Shown: positions 14,048 to 19,755, counted from the stretch's first letter. The stretch is DNA of 19,755 nucleotides from an uncultured Eubacteriales bacterium (GCA_949001935.1 CARJLX010000010.1:1-19755), one strand, 5' to 3'. Numbers and translations: made by a program. Notes: generated by a model not told the origin, from the sequence alone.

Positions 14048-14670
14048 TATTCTGCGTATGCCTCCTCGATAGATTTGATTGCTTCCTTAGTGATAACTAA
14101 GTTTTTGCAAGCAACAACTTCATAAACATTAAGATAGCCAACTTCTTCGATTGCAAGAGATGGAATGTTTGCAGTTGATTTTTTAGCATTTGTATCATTT
14201 GCCTTAGAAACAACCAAAACTGAACCCTCAAACTTGAAAGCATCTACAAAGTTTTGAGCATCTTTAGTTTTTGGAGCGTTGAATGCGAATTGATCGAGAA
14301 CAGTCACTTGACCTTCTCTAATTTTCTCTGAAAGTGCAGAAAGTAATGCTACTCTTCTTGCTTGTTTGTTAACTTTCTTAGAGAAATCTCTTGGCTTTGG
14401 AGCAAATACAATTCCGCCACCAGTGTATTGAGGTCCTTTTGTAGAACCTTGTCTTGCATTACCTGTACCTTTTTGTCTATAAGGTTTCTTAGCATGTCCT
14501 CTAACTTCACTTCTAGTTAAAGTACTTTTTGTACCTTGACGTTGATTTGCGTTGTAAGCAACGACCATCTCATGAATAAGAGGTTCGTTGTATTCAACTT
14601 CTAAGATTTCAGGAAGTGCAATCTGCCCAACTTCTTGAGCCTGCATATTGTAAACTTTTAACTTAGCCAT
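14047..14670 (-). CDS. rplD: 50S ribosomal protein L4
   Basis: L4 lines the exit tunnel. In E. coli it also represses the S10 operon by acting on the leader at both transcription and translation. The 207-aa product has the family pattern, including QRQGTKSTLTRSEVRGHAKK and PYRQKGTGNARQGSTKGPQY, the extended loop that reaches the tunnel, then GGGIVFAPKPRDFSKKVNKQ. The C-terminal domain is the binding part in known L4 regulators. It is the natural candidate effector for the structured leader at 15640-15972 (inference). It shares one base with rplW. Confidence 0.98.
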   Translation of the reverse strand: MAKLKVYNMQAQEVGQIALPEILEVEYNEPLIHEMVVAYNANQRQGTKSTLTRSEVRGHAKKPYRQKGTGNARQGSTKGPQYTGGGIVFAPKPRDFSKKVNKQARRVALLSALSEKIREGQVTVLDQFAFNAPKTKDAQNFVDAFKFEGSVLVVSKANDTNAKKSTANIPSLAIEEVGYLNVYEVVACKNLVITKEAIKSIEEAYAE

Positions 14671-14684
14671 TGCATTTCTCCTTT

Positions 14685-15317
14685 TTACGCCTTCTTAGCT
14701 TCGCGAACAGTTACGATTGAACCTTTAGGTCCAGGAACGCAACCCTTTACGAGCAAGATATTTCTTTGTGTGTCCACTTTAGCGATTTCGAGGTTTTGAA
14801 TTGTAACCCTTTCAACACCATAATGACCAGGCATGTTTTTATTCTTAAAAACTCTTGATGGTGTAGAGTTAGCACTCATAGAACCAACTTCTCTGTGAAC
14901 AGGTCCAGTACCGTGAGTCATCTTCAAACGATGTTGATTCCATCTTTGAATAACGCCAGTAAAACCGCGACCTCTTGTAGTACCAATAACATCAACCTTG
15001 TCACCTTCTGCAAAGATGTCGCAAGAGATAACTTGTCCAAGTTGATATTCATTAGCATTGTCAAATCTTAATTCTTTAACAATTCTAAAAGTTTCAGTGC
15101 CAGCCTTTTTGAAAGCACCAGCTTTAGCCTTGTTAACGCGTTGTGCTTTTTGTTTTTCAAAAGCAACAACAACAGCATTGTAGCCTTCCTTTTCTTCACC
15201 CTTAACTTGGATGACAGGACATGGACCAGCTTCAACAACTGTGACTGGTATAACTAAACCTTCTGGAGTGAAGATTTGAGTCATTCCAAGTTTTTTACCA
15301 ATAATAGCCTTTTTCAT
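14685..15317 (-). CDS. rplC: 50S ribosomal protein L3
   Basis: L3 binds near the 3' end of 23S rRNA, starts 50S assembly and extends a loop toward the peptidyl-transferase centre. The 210-aa product starts MKKAIIGKKLGMTQIFTPEG. It has the long loop RGRGFTGVIQRWNQHRLKMT followed by HGTGPVHREVGSMSANSTPS and the RVFKNKNMPGHYGVERVTIQ segment. It is 11 nt after rpsJ with AGGAGGAAG upstream and 14 nt before rplD. Confidence 0.98.
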   Translation of the reverse strand: MKKAIIGKKLGMTQIFTPEGLVIPVTVVEAGPCPVIQVKGEEKEGYNAVVVAFEKQKAQRVNKAKAGAFKKAGTETFRIVKELRFDNANEYQLGQVISCDIFAEGDKVDVIGTTRGRGFTGVIQRWNQHRLKMTHGTGPVHREVGSMSANSTPSRVFKNKNMPGHYGVERVTIQNLEIAKVDTQRNILLVKGCVPGPKGSIVTVREAKKA

Positions 15318-15328
15318 TTTCTTCCTCC

Positions 15329-15637
15329 TTACAGTTTAATTTTAATATCAACACCTGCAGGCAAGTCGATTTTCATAAGAGCGTCAACAGCCTTTGAAGT
15401 TGGAGCGATGATATCAATAAGTCTTTTGTGAGTTCTAGACTCGAATTGTTCACGACTGTCTTTATTAACGTGTGGTGAACGAATGATTGTTACCACTTCT
15501 CTGTCTGTAGGAAGTGGAATAGGGCCTGCAACTTTTGCACCACATTTCTCTGCAGTTTCGATGATTCTTTTACAAGCTTCATCAATGAGAGAATGTTCAA
15601 AGGCCTTAAGTTTAATTCTAATTTTTTGTGTTGCCAT
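15329..15637 (-). CDS. rpsJ: 30S ribosomal protein S10
   Basis: S10 is a 30S head protein; in free form it also pairs with NusB in antitermination. The 102-aa product is of standard length: MATQKIRIKLKAFEHSLIDE, GPIPLPTDREVVTIIRSPHV, NKDSREQFESRTHKRLIDI, and the tail VDALMKIDLPAGVDIKIKL. It is the first ribosomal gene after the promoter. Its AGGAGG lies seven bases before the ATG, just downstream of a hairpin (15657-15685), and directly abuts a possible 33-aa reading frame whose stop is TAA immediately before the ATG. Confidence 0.99.
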   Translation of the reverse strand: MATQKIRIKLKAFEHSLIDEACKRIIETAEKCGAKVAGPIPLPTDREVVTIIRSPHVNKDSREQFESRTHKRLIDIIAPTSKAVDALMKIDLPAGVDIKIKL

Positions 15638-15739
15638 TTATTTTCCTCCTGTAATAGCAATAACCGACCGTCGCATTAATATTGCCTTTTTTGAAACCCG
15701 CCAAAGCCTGCACTTTTGACAACCTATTTCAAATCGCAT
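15638..15739 (-). CDS. Possible 33-aa leader peptide before rpsJ
   Basis: A short frame begins MRFEIGCQKCRLWRVSKKAI and ends ITGGK, with its TAA directly followed by the rpsJ ATG. AAGGTG lies about eight bases before its ATG. The product is basic, with a CxxC pair (C7, C10) and five Arg residues. If translated, ribosomes would run through the rpsJ ribosome binding site and couple the two. Against it: Arg codons CGA, AGG and CGG are less favoured in the neighbouring genes, and an open frame this short can occur by chance. I do not recognise the peptide. Confidence 0.3.
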   Translation of the reverse strand: MRFEIGCQKCRLWRVSKKAILMRRSVIAITGGK

Positions 15740-15972
15740 TTTCAATCACCTTCTTTACAATGAAATTTCAAAGCAAATAGAGATTTTTGATAATAAAACT
15801 TGAAATAAGTTATCTACGGCACACGCTTCCGTGTGTTTCATGCTGTGAGCAATTAAAAAATGTGACATATGGTCAGTCCGCTCGCGGTCTATGCCTGCGA
15901 ACTTGTCCACGCAAATTCTCTTTGATTGCCGGTAACCAAAGTAACCTTGCGCTTCAACCCGTAATTCACAGC
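15640..15972 (-). promoter_or_regulatory. Structured leader of the S10 operon
   Basis: About 335 nt of untranslated RNA lie between the predicted start of transcription and rpsJ. Its first bases (GCTGTGA, 15966-15972) pair perfectly with TCACAGC at 15842-15848, closing a domain. Inside are a helix of 15947-15952 with 15909-15914, an 8-bp hairpin with loop ACCGGC (15920-15941; one G-U pair, only on this strand), and CCGCGAGCGG (15878-15887). A T6 run at 15855-15860 follows a weak TGAC/GTCA hairpin. Downstream are CACACG/CGTGTG with loop GAAG (15820-15835) and a hairpin just before the ribosome binding site (15657-15685). By analogy with other S10 operons, control by L4 is likely but is inferred. 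Confidence 0.65.
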
Positions 15973-15978
15973 TTCTAT

Positions 15979-16007
15979 ATTCTATCAAATTAAAGCAATG
16001 ATGTCAA
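15979..16007 (-). promoter_or_regulatory. Promoter of the S10-spc-alpha operon
   Basis: A consensus -35 TTGACA (16002-16007) and -10 TAGAAT (15979-15984) are separated by exactly 17 bases on the minus strand. Transcription should begin near 15972, at the first strand of the leader's closing helix. No other equally good promoter was seen in the 330 nt before rpsJ. Confidence 0.85.
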
Positions 16008-16097
16008 GGCTTTTTTCAAAAAAAATTAATATTTTTCAATTTATTTTTTTGACTTTCAAGGACTAAAAAATTCGTTGATTTTGGCTTATTTGGGGTA

Positions 16098-16126
16098 TTG
16101 ACAAAATTCAACTCTGATGATACCAT
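16098..16126 (+). promoter_or_regulatory. Promoter of the first unknown plus-strand gene
   Basis: TTGACA (16098-16103), a 17-base spacer and TACCAT (16121-16126; four of six consensus bases) precede the gene at 16148. The predicted leader is only about 15 nt, so the AGGAG lies close to the 5' end. It is divergent from the S10 promoter, with about 90 bp of AT-rich DNA between the two -35 boxes. Confidence 0.65.
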
Positions 16127-16147
16127 AAATAAAAAAGGAGCACAATT

Positions 16148-16540
16148 ATGAGTTTTGATATGTACACTAAGAAAGGAAAAGTAACAAATCAACATAAAGA
16201 AGAATTAAAACAAATTTCCGTGGGCTACTTTAAACCTGCCGGAAAAAAGTTTGCAAAGAAAACAATTTTGGTTTTACCTCAATATAATGAGGAAAGTTCT
16301 AATAGAAACATTTTTAGCGATATTAATGGAAGTAAATGTGATTTCGATTCAAAAACTCTCAACTATTTACAATTGTTTTCAAATTTAAGGGATGTTGATA
16401 TTTATTTATATGACGAATTTATTAAAAAACTTGATCCCCAAGCACTTAATACATCAACCGTTGTTGAAGGCAAATATATTAAACCTTGCGACTTAAACAG
16501 TTGCACCCCTCTCAAAATTTTCAACCTTGATAGACAATAA
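16148..16540 (+). CDS. Unrecognised 130-aa protein, first of two
   Basis: I do not recognise this protein. It is 130 aa, soluble in appearance, with a basic N-terminal third (KKGKVTNQHKEELKQ; GYFKPAGKKFAKKTI), a hydrophobic strand ILVLPQY (40-46), a mixed middle with LQLFSNLRDVDIYLYDEFIK (75-94), and three cysteines (C64, C114, C119). No signal peptide or membrane segment is visible. AAGGAG lies 8 bases before the ATG, and a good promoter precedes it. It is monocistronic; no clear terminator follows, only AT-rich inverted repeats at about 16549-16600. It is more AT-rich than the ribosomal genes, as expected for less strongly expressed or recently acquired DNA. Confidence 0.75.
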   Translation: MSFDMYTKKGKVTNQHKEELKQISVGYFKPAGKKFAKKTILVLPQYNEESSNRNIFSDINGSKCDFDSKTLNYLQLFSNLRDVDIYLYDEFIKKLDPQALNTSTVVEGKYIKPCDLNSCTPLKIFNLDRQ

Positions 16541-16631
16541 AAATAAATTATATTATAATGATAACTTTCAAGTAATATATTTATATAATATATAGGGCTG
16601 TGACTATAAAATAAAAAACACCTTATAAAAG

Positions 16632-16661
16632 TTGACTTGATTATTTTTCATGTGCTAAAAT
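16632..16661 (+). promoter_or_regulatory. Promoter of the second unknown plus-strand gene
   Basis: TTGACT (16632-16637) and TAAAAT (16656-16661) are 18 bases apart, and the -10 box carries the extended TGn motif (TGC just before it). The ribosome binding site AAAGGAG at about 16671-16677 follows closely. This gives the gene at 16683 its own start of transcription. Confidence 0.75.
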
Positions 16662-16682
16662 GAAAGCCCAAAAGGAGAAAAC

Positions 16683-17075
16683 ATGAAACGAATTATTGGA
16701 CATATACAAACTGGGCCAGACGAATTGCGAGGATGTACATTAAAAGTTGAAAGGAAAAAAGAAAATAATGCAGTTCAATTTTTTCACGGCTTTAAAGAAT
16801 TTTTAAAAATTGTTGTTGAGGATTGTCAATTGCTTGCAAATAAACGATCATGCTCTATCGAACTTAAAAATTCATTTTTAAAAACATTGCAACAAAATAA
16901 TCTGGAATCACCTTTAATTAAGGCAGAAAAATATGTTATGCCTGCCTTTTTCGAAACTTTTGCTGATTCACTATATGTAGTTGATGTTTATAAACCACAT
17001 ACAAAGAAAACAATAGATCCATTTATAATTGCTGAAAAAACAAGTTATACAACAAAAAACAATGAAATTCAATAA
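16683..17075 (+). CDS. Unrecognised 130-aa protein, second of two
   Basis: I do not recognise this protein. It is 130 aa, basic and soluble in appearance: a start MKRIIGHIQTGPDELRGCTL, a helix-like middle with HGFKEFLKIVVEDCQLLANK (35-54) and SFLKTLQQNNL, then PAFFETFADSLYVVDVYKPH (87-106) and a polar tail. Despite the equal length I see no alignment to the gene at 16148. AGGAG lies six bases before the ATG with an extended -10 promoter upstream. Its stop codon falls inside the loop of the terminator at 17054-17092, so the last codons form the left arm. Confidence 0.75.
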   Translation: MKRIIGHIQTGPDELRGCTLKVERKKENNAVQFFHGFKEFLKIVVEDCQLLANKRSCSIELKNSFLKTLQQNNLESPLIKAEKYVMPAFFETFADSLYVVDVYKPHTKKTIDPFIIAEKTSYTTKNNEIQ

Positions 17076-17092
17076 TATTTCGTTGTTTTTTT
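17054..17092. terminator. Two-way terminator between the unknown gene and recO
   Basis: AACAATGAAAT (17058-17068) pairs over 11 bp, with one T-G, to ATTTCGTTGTT (17077-17087) around an 8-nt loop. A T7 run follows on the plus strand (17086-17092), and an A6 run (17054-17059) gives T6 on the minus strand, so it can end both convergent transcripts. It lies 16 nt past the recO stop. Confidence 0.75.
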
Positions 17093-17108
17093 GTTAATTC
17101 AACTTAAT

Positions 17109-17822
17109 TTATATTATTTGGACAAATCTTTTTCCAAATCTCCATTCAAAGTTTTTGTCTAAAAGATTATAAATTTCAATCTCAGCATCCCCACCTAATC
17201 TTAGACTTTTTAGCCTATCATAATCGGCTTGTTCTAAAAATCTTAAACCCGTAAAACATGCATTAGATACTTTGATACAAGTATTAGTCTTACAATTAGC
17301 ACAAACAAACTCACCTATATCTAAATTAAAATATCTAACCTCATCCAAATCATAACCACATGAAGTACATTTATTAGAAAGGAAATAATATCCAAAATTT
17401 TTGAATATTTTTAGTAAAAACTTATTAAAAACATAATATTTTCGTACATTCTCATAACATAGACATTTTAAAGCTTTAATTAATTCAATAAAAAATGCAT
17501 GGTCAGGGGTCTCAGTTGCAAGTTTATTTACCACATCAAGAATTGCACACCCCTCATAAAATTTATCAATGTTTTGAGTTATTTCAAAAAAACTATCAAT
17601 CACTTCAACCTGAGTGACTATATTATTTCCTTTGGTGTTTTCTATAATAAATTCTCCAAAGCAAAATGTTTCTTTAGCAAATTTGAGTTTAGCATTAGGT
17701 GCCTTAACACCTCTCATTGAGCAAATCAACTTTCCCTGTTCCAATGTAAACAAGGTTAATAACTTGTCCTTTTCTTTATAATCTATCGCTTTAAGAACGA
17801 TAGCTTTAACTTTTGTTGTCAT
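17109..17822 (-). CDS. recO: DNA repair protein RecO
   Basis: RecO loads RecA onto single-stranded DNA with RecR in the gap-repair (RecFOR) pathway and anneals complementary strands. The 237-aa product has the N-terminal OB fold (TKVKAIVLKAIDYKEKDKLL, 3-22, then LLTLFTLEQGKLICSMRGVK), a helical middle, and the zinc ribbon C152, C155, C174, C177 (CTSCG and CANC). The C-terminal tail is short. The start at 17822 has AGAAGG upstream. It lies 12 nt after the 46-aa gene, with which it shares a promoter, and ends at a two-way terminator. The protein is Lys- and Phe/Tyr-rich, in line with the AT-rich composition here. Confidence 0.93.
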   Translation of the reverse strand: MTTKVKAIVLKAIDYKEKDKLLTLFTLEQGKLICSMRGVKAPNAKLKFAKETFCFGEFIIENTKGNNIVTQVEVIDSFFEITQNIDKFYEGCAILDVVNKLATETPDHAFFIELIKALKCLCYENVRKYYVFNKFLLKIFKNFGYYFLSNKCTSCGYDLDEVRYFNLDIGEFVCANCKTNTCIKVSNACFTGLRFLEQADYDRLKSLRLGGDAEIEIYNLLDKNFEWRFGKRFVQII

Positions 17823-17834
17823 AATAAGCCTTCT

Positions 17835-17975
17835 TTACATTTTAATATCTTGAGAACGACTTGTATCCAACTCTTTCATAGCTTTAACTAGATCTTTAGC
17901 ATTTTCAACACTAGGAGTATGTTTAAAAATCAACCACATATCCCCTGCTGGTGTTTCATTAAACTTATTGTTCAT
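17835..17975 (-). CDS. Small YqzL-like protein upstream of recO
   Basis: A 46-aa frame begins MNNKFNETPAGDMWLIFKHT and ends SRSQDIKM. AAGGAGGG lies about seven bases before the ATG, a strong ribosome binding site. Many Firmicutes have a 45-50-aa YqzL gene just before recO, with a Trp-x2-Phe-x2-Thr core followed by a short helix; here W14, F17 and T20 match that spacing. The family's function is unknown. The match is short and the second half differs, so the family call is moderate, though position and ribosome binding site make the gene itself likely. Confidence 0.6.
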   Translation of the reverse strand: MNNKFNETPAGDMWLIFKHTPSVENAKDLVKAMKELDTSRSQDIKM

Positions 17976-17997
17976 TTGTCGCCCTCCTTACATTAAT

Positions 17998-18027
17998 AGT
18001 ATATACCAAAGATAAAATTTTAGGCAA
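17998..18027 (-). promoter_or_regulatory. Promoter of the yqzL-like/recO pair
   Basis: On the minus strand, TTGCCT (18022-18027) and TATACT (17998-18003) are 18 bases apart, with the small gene's ribosome binding site just downstream. The -10 box matches five of six consensus bases, the -35 four of six. Confidence 0.5.
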
Positions 18028-18211
18028 ACATTTTTGTAGACTTTTTAATTTTGTTGTTATTTCTTGTCTTTTCTATTTTACTTCTTTCAATAAAAGTTAA
18101 CATTATTATATCCTTAACTCTTGAATCCTATAAGTTTAAATAATTATTCTAAATTGGTGAAACATTTAACTCTCTTTGATTTGAAAAGTAAAGTATATTG
18201 GAAAATGAAAA

Positions 18212-18730
18212 TTATTTAATTTTATTTATTGTAATTGATGCACGATTTAAAGTTAGATTTTGGCTTCCAACATTAATCAAAGCTAAAAGTGAACCACTAC
18301 TTTCTACATTAAATATTGCCCTTCCTGCCAAATCACTAATGTCACCACCCGCTCCTGTAGAAACCGCTCTAGATTCTTCAATAACAACTCCATCTAAAAC
18401 TAAGGCTAACCCCATGCCGCTTGCGTTAGGAATAATCCCGTTAGCAGAAAATTCAATATTATATGTACCACCACTTAAAATAAAACTGCCGTCTAAATTA
18501 TCAATTATTCCACTTCCCGAAGAAACCTGTTTTCTAACTCCAACCACAGAGCCAACCCATACATCTTGTGGTACTATAAAATTAGCATACGCCCAAGTAG
18601 GCAAAATAATTGGATTTATAACAGTTGTTGTACTTTGGCTTAATAATGCCCGAATTCTTGAACGACAGGTGTCAATAGGAACTGGATAATATCTTCCGCC
18701 ACTGCATTGATTAAAATTTAAATTACACAT
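18212..18730 (-). CDS. Jelly-roll protein resembling BclA/TNF-like C-terminal domains
   Basis: A 172-aa protein whose last ~95 residues look like the C-terminal beta sandwich of collagen-like (BclA/C1q/TNF-type) surface proteins: SGGTYNIEFSANGII (86-100), GLALVLDGVVIEESRAVST (107-125), the Gly/Ala-rich DISDLAGRAIFNVESSGSLL (130-149), then NLTLNRASITINKIK. The alternating hydrophobic pattern is the main evidence. There are no collagen Gly-x-y repeats and no classical signal peptide. The N-terminus has three cysteines (C2, C9, C22). It could be a spore-surface, adhesive or phage-tail-like protein; I cannot choose. AGGAGG lies four bases before the ATG, identical to the divergent mscL start region. 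Confidence 0.6.
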   Translation of the reverse strand: MCNLNFNQCSGGRYYPVPIDTCRSRIRALLSQSTTTVINPIILPTWAYANFIVPQDVWVGSVVGVRKQVSSGSGIIDNLDGSFILSGGTYNIEFSANGIIPNASGMGLALVLDGVVIEESRAVSTGAGGDISDLAGRAIFNVESSGSLLALINVGSQNLTLNRASITINKIK

Positions 18731-18791
18731 ATTTCCTCCTGATATTTAATATTCTCAAACTAAAAATTTTGTTAAAATCGCTTAAAAATAT

Positions 18792-18820
18792 TTGATTTTT
18801 GTGCTTGCTTGCGTTATTAT
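18792..18820 (+). promoter_or_regulatory. Possible mscL promoter
   Basis: TTGATT (18792-18797) and TATTAT (18815-18820) are 17 bases apart. The expected transcript would begin almost at the ribosome binding site (18827), leaving a very short leader, so this assignment is tentative. Confidence 0.4.
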
Positions 18821-18836
18821 ATTTGAAGGAGGAAAT

Positions 18837-19469
18837 ATGAGAAAGTTTTTTAGAGATTTTAAAAAGTTTATAACCCGCGGCAATATTATAGATATGGCTG
18901 TTGGTGTCATCGTAGGTGGAGCGTTTTCGGCAATTGTCACCGCACTCACAAACCAAATAATTATGCCTTGTATTAATGCCTTACTCGCATTAATCGGCGG
19001 ACAAGAAGGCCTTGCAGGAGCAGTCACAATTTTAAGACCTGGCTATACAATAGTTGATGGAGAAAGAGTTTTAGACCTTGCAAGCAGTATTTACATAAAT
19101 TGGGGTGCATTTATAACTGCAATCCTAAACTTCTTGATTATTGCTTTCACTTTGTTTATTGTTTTGAAGGTTGCAATGAAAAGTAGTGAAATGTTTAAAG
19201 ACTACACTAAAAAAGCCTTAAAACAAAGAATGACGAAAGAAGATAAAGAAGAACTTAAAGCAAGAGGCATTTCAAGAAAAGATACAGAAGCTGTGAAAGC
19301 ATACTTTGCTGAGAAAGATGCTAAAGAAGCGGAAGCAAAAGCCATTGAAGAAGCTAAAGCAAAAGAGGCGGAAGAAGAGGCTAAAAAGAACACAACCGAA
19401 TATCTGTTAAAAGAAATTCGCGACCTTCTTGCCGAAAATAAAGAACTTAAAACAAAAGCAAAAAAGTAA
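18837..19469 (+). CDS. mscL: Large-conductance mechanosensitive channel with extended tail
   Basis: MscL is a homopentameric pore in the cytoplasmic membrane that opens under high tension to release solutes after osmotic downshock. I start it at 18837 (MRKFFRDFKKFITRGNIIDM, 210 aa) because AGGAGG lies four bases upstream. An open frame from a TTG at 18792 would run through the promoter and ribosome binding site. TM1 with the gate-lining AVGVIVGGAFSAIVTAL is at about 18-46 and TM2 at about 88-114. The family is usually 120-150 aa. The excess lies mainly between TM2 and the conserved C-terminal EYLLKEIRDLL (188-198), as a Lys/Glu/Ala-rich stretch of about 70 residues, likely a long helix. It ends at a strong hairpin. 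Confidence 0.92.
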   Translation: MRKFFRDFKKFITRGNIIDMAVGVIVGGAFSAIVTALTNQIIMPCINALLALIGGQEGLAGAVTILRPGYTIVDGERVLDLASSIYINWGAFITAILNFLIIAFTLFIVLKVAMKSSEMFKDYTKKALKQRMTKEDKEELKARGISRKDTEAVKAYFAEKDAKEAEAKAIEEAKAKEAEEEAKKNTTEYLLKEIRDLLAENKELKTKAKK

Positions 19470-19504
19470 ATATAAAAAGTGACAATTATTGCCACTTTTT
19501 ATAT
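19470..19504. terminator. Terminator after mscL
   Basis: A 12-bp perfect inverted repeat, ATATAAAAAGTG with CACTTTTTATAT, encloses a further 4-bp CAAT/ATTG stem. The T5 run belongs to the stem. It begins directly after the mscL stop. The arms are symmetrical, so it could act on either strand, but no minus-strand gene ends here. Confidence 0.75.
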
Positions 19505-19646
19505 TCTATTCACTAATCCAAAAGTATTTTTAAGTTATTTATAAACATTAACATTTCAAATCTATATACCAATCCAAATTGCACTGAACAACTCTTGGAA
19601 AAGATATAAAAAATATTAAAATCTTTCAAAAACTTTTAAAAAACTG
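19505..19646. other. AT-rich gap, no feature seen
   Basis: Between the mscL terminator and the tRNA promoter I see no open frame with a ribosome binding site and no convincing hairpin. The DNA is strongly AT-rich with short A- and T-runs. Confidence 0.5.
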
Positions 19647-19675
19647 TTGACATATCTCTAATAATTTGGTATATT
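19647..19675 (+). promoter_or_regulatory. Promoter of the tRNA gene
   Basis: A perfect TTGACA (19647-19652), a 17-base spacer and TATATT (19670-19675) precede the tRNA by about 20 bases, giving a short 5' leader for RNase P to remove. More tRNA genes may follow beyond the window. Confidence 0.8.
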
Positions 19676-19696
19676 AATAAAGCATGATTGCAGTAT

Positions 19697-19755
19697 GGGG
19701 GTTTAGCTCAGCTGGGAGAGCATCTGCCTTACAAGCAGAGGGTCATAGGTTCGAG
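19697..19755 (+). tRNA. tRNA-Val(UAC), 3' end cut by window edge
   Basis: The acceptor strand GGGGGTT is followed by T8-A9, a D arm with GCTC and GAGC stems around AGCTGGGA, and an anticodon arm TCTGC/GCAGA with loop CTTACAA, giving anticodon TAC (19730-19732), hence Val. The T arm begins with TTCGAG at the window edge. The acceptor 3' strand and any encoded CCA are outside. Confidence 0.93.

Noticed and set aside
15755..15988. A 77-codon open frame in the S10 leader
   Set aside because: It begins upstream of the predicted transcript start, inside the region of the -10 box, and runs through leader helices; no ribosome binding site.
16541..16631. AT-rich inverted repeats after the first unknown gene
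   Set aside because: The stems are almost wholly A-T (TATATTATA type) without a clear T-run after them, so I do not call a terminator.
18031..18211. AT-rich gap between the recO promoter and the jelly-roll gene
   Set aside because: No frame with a ribosome binding site, no strong hairpin, no RNA gene recognised.
18198..18689. A 163-codon plus-strand frame opposite the jelly-roll gene
   Set aside because: The opposite strand has a better ribosome binding site and a coherent beta-sandwich protein; this frame has neither.
18792..18836. Longer mscL frame starting at a TTG
   Set aside because: It would include the promoter and the AGGAGG of the ATG at 18837, and the extra residues do not match the family.

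Overview
The window is a ribosomal-protein supercluster from a low-GC bacterium, most likely an uncultured Clostridia-like member of the Bacillota (inference from gene order and codon use). Supporting signs: S10, spc and alpha clusters fused into one run; rpsD inside the alpha cluster; a KOW-domain gene between map and infA; the zinc-binding S14 (type Z); a yqzL-like gene before recO; strong AGGAGG-type ribosome binding sites.

Positions 1-15972, minus strand: a single promoter (about 15979-16007) and a ~335-nt structured leader precede rpsJ-rplC-rplD-rplW-rplB-rpsS-rplV-rpsC-rplP-rpmC-rpsQ-rplN-rplX-rplE-rpsZ-rpsH-rplF-rplR-rpsE-rpmD-rplO-secY-[structured RNA and a 68-aa unknown gene]-adk-map-KOW-infA-rpmJ-rpsM-rpsK-rpsD-rpoA, with rpoA running off the window edge. 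Spacing is tight (1-27 nt, or short overlaps) except around the 68-aa gene between secY and adk. The genes make ribosomal subunit proteins, the SecYEG translocon pore, adenylate kinase, N-terminal methionine removal, initiation factor IF-1 and the RNA polymerase alpha subunit.

Positions 16009-17093, plus strand: two unrecognised 130-aa proteins, each with its own promoter, ending at a two-way terminator. Positions 17109-18030, minus strand: recO preceded by a 46-aa yqzL-like gene. Positions 18212-18730, minus strand: a BclA/TNF-like jelly-roll protein, divergent from an mscL with a long charged cytoplasmic tail (18837-19469, plus strand) that ends at a strong hairpin. The window ends inside a tRNA-Val(UAC) gene with its own promoter.

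The least explained part is 4422-4988. In most relatives secY is followed directly by adk, but here about 570 bp intervene. They hold a multi-helix RNA whose two hairpin loops are complementary, an unknown small protein, and a 14-bp hairpin. G-U pairs that exist only on the minus strand suggest that these RNAs are transcribed with the operon. The S10 leader also folds convincingly and may carry a small coupled reading frame.
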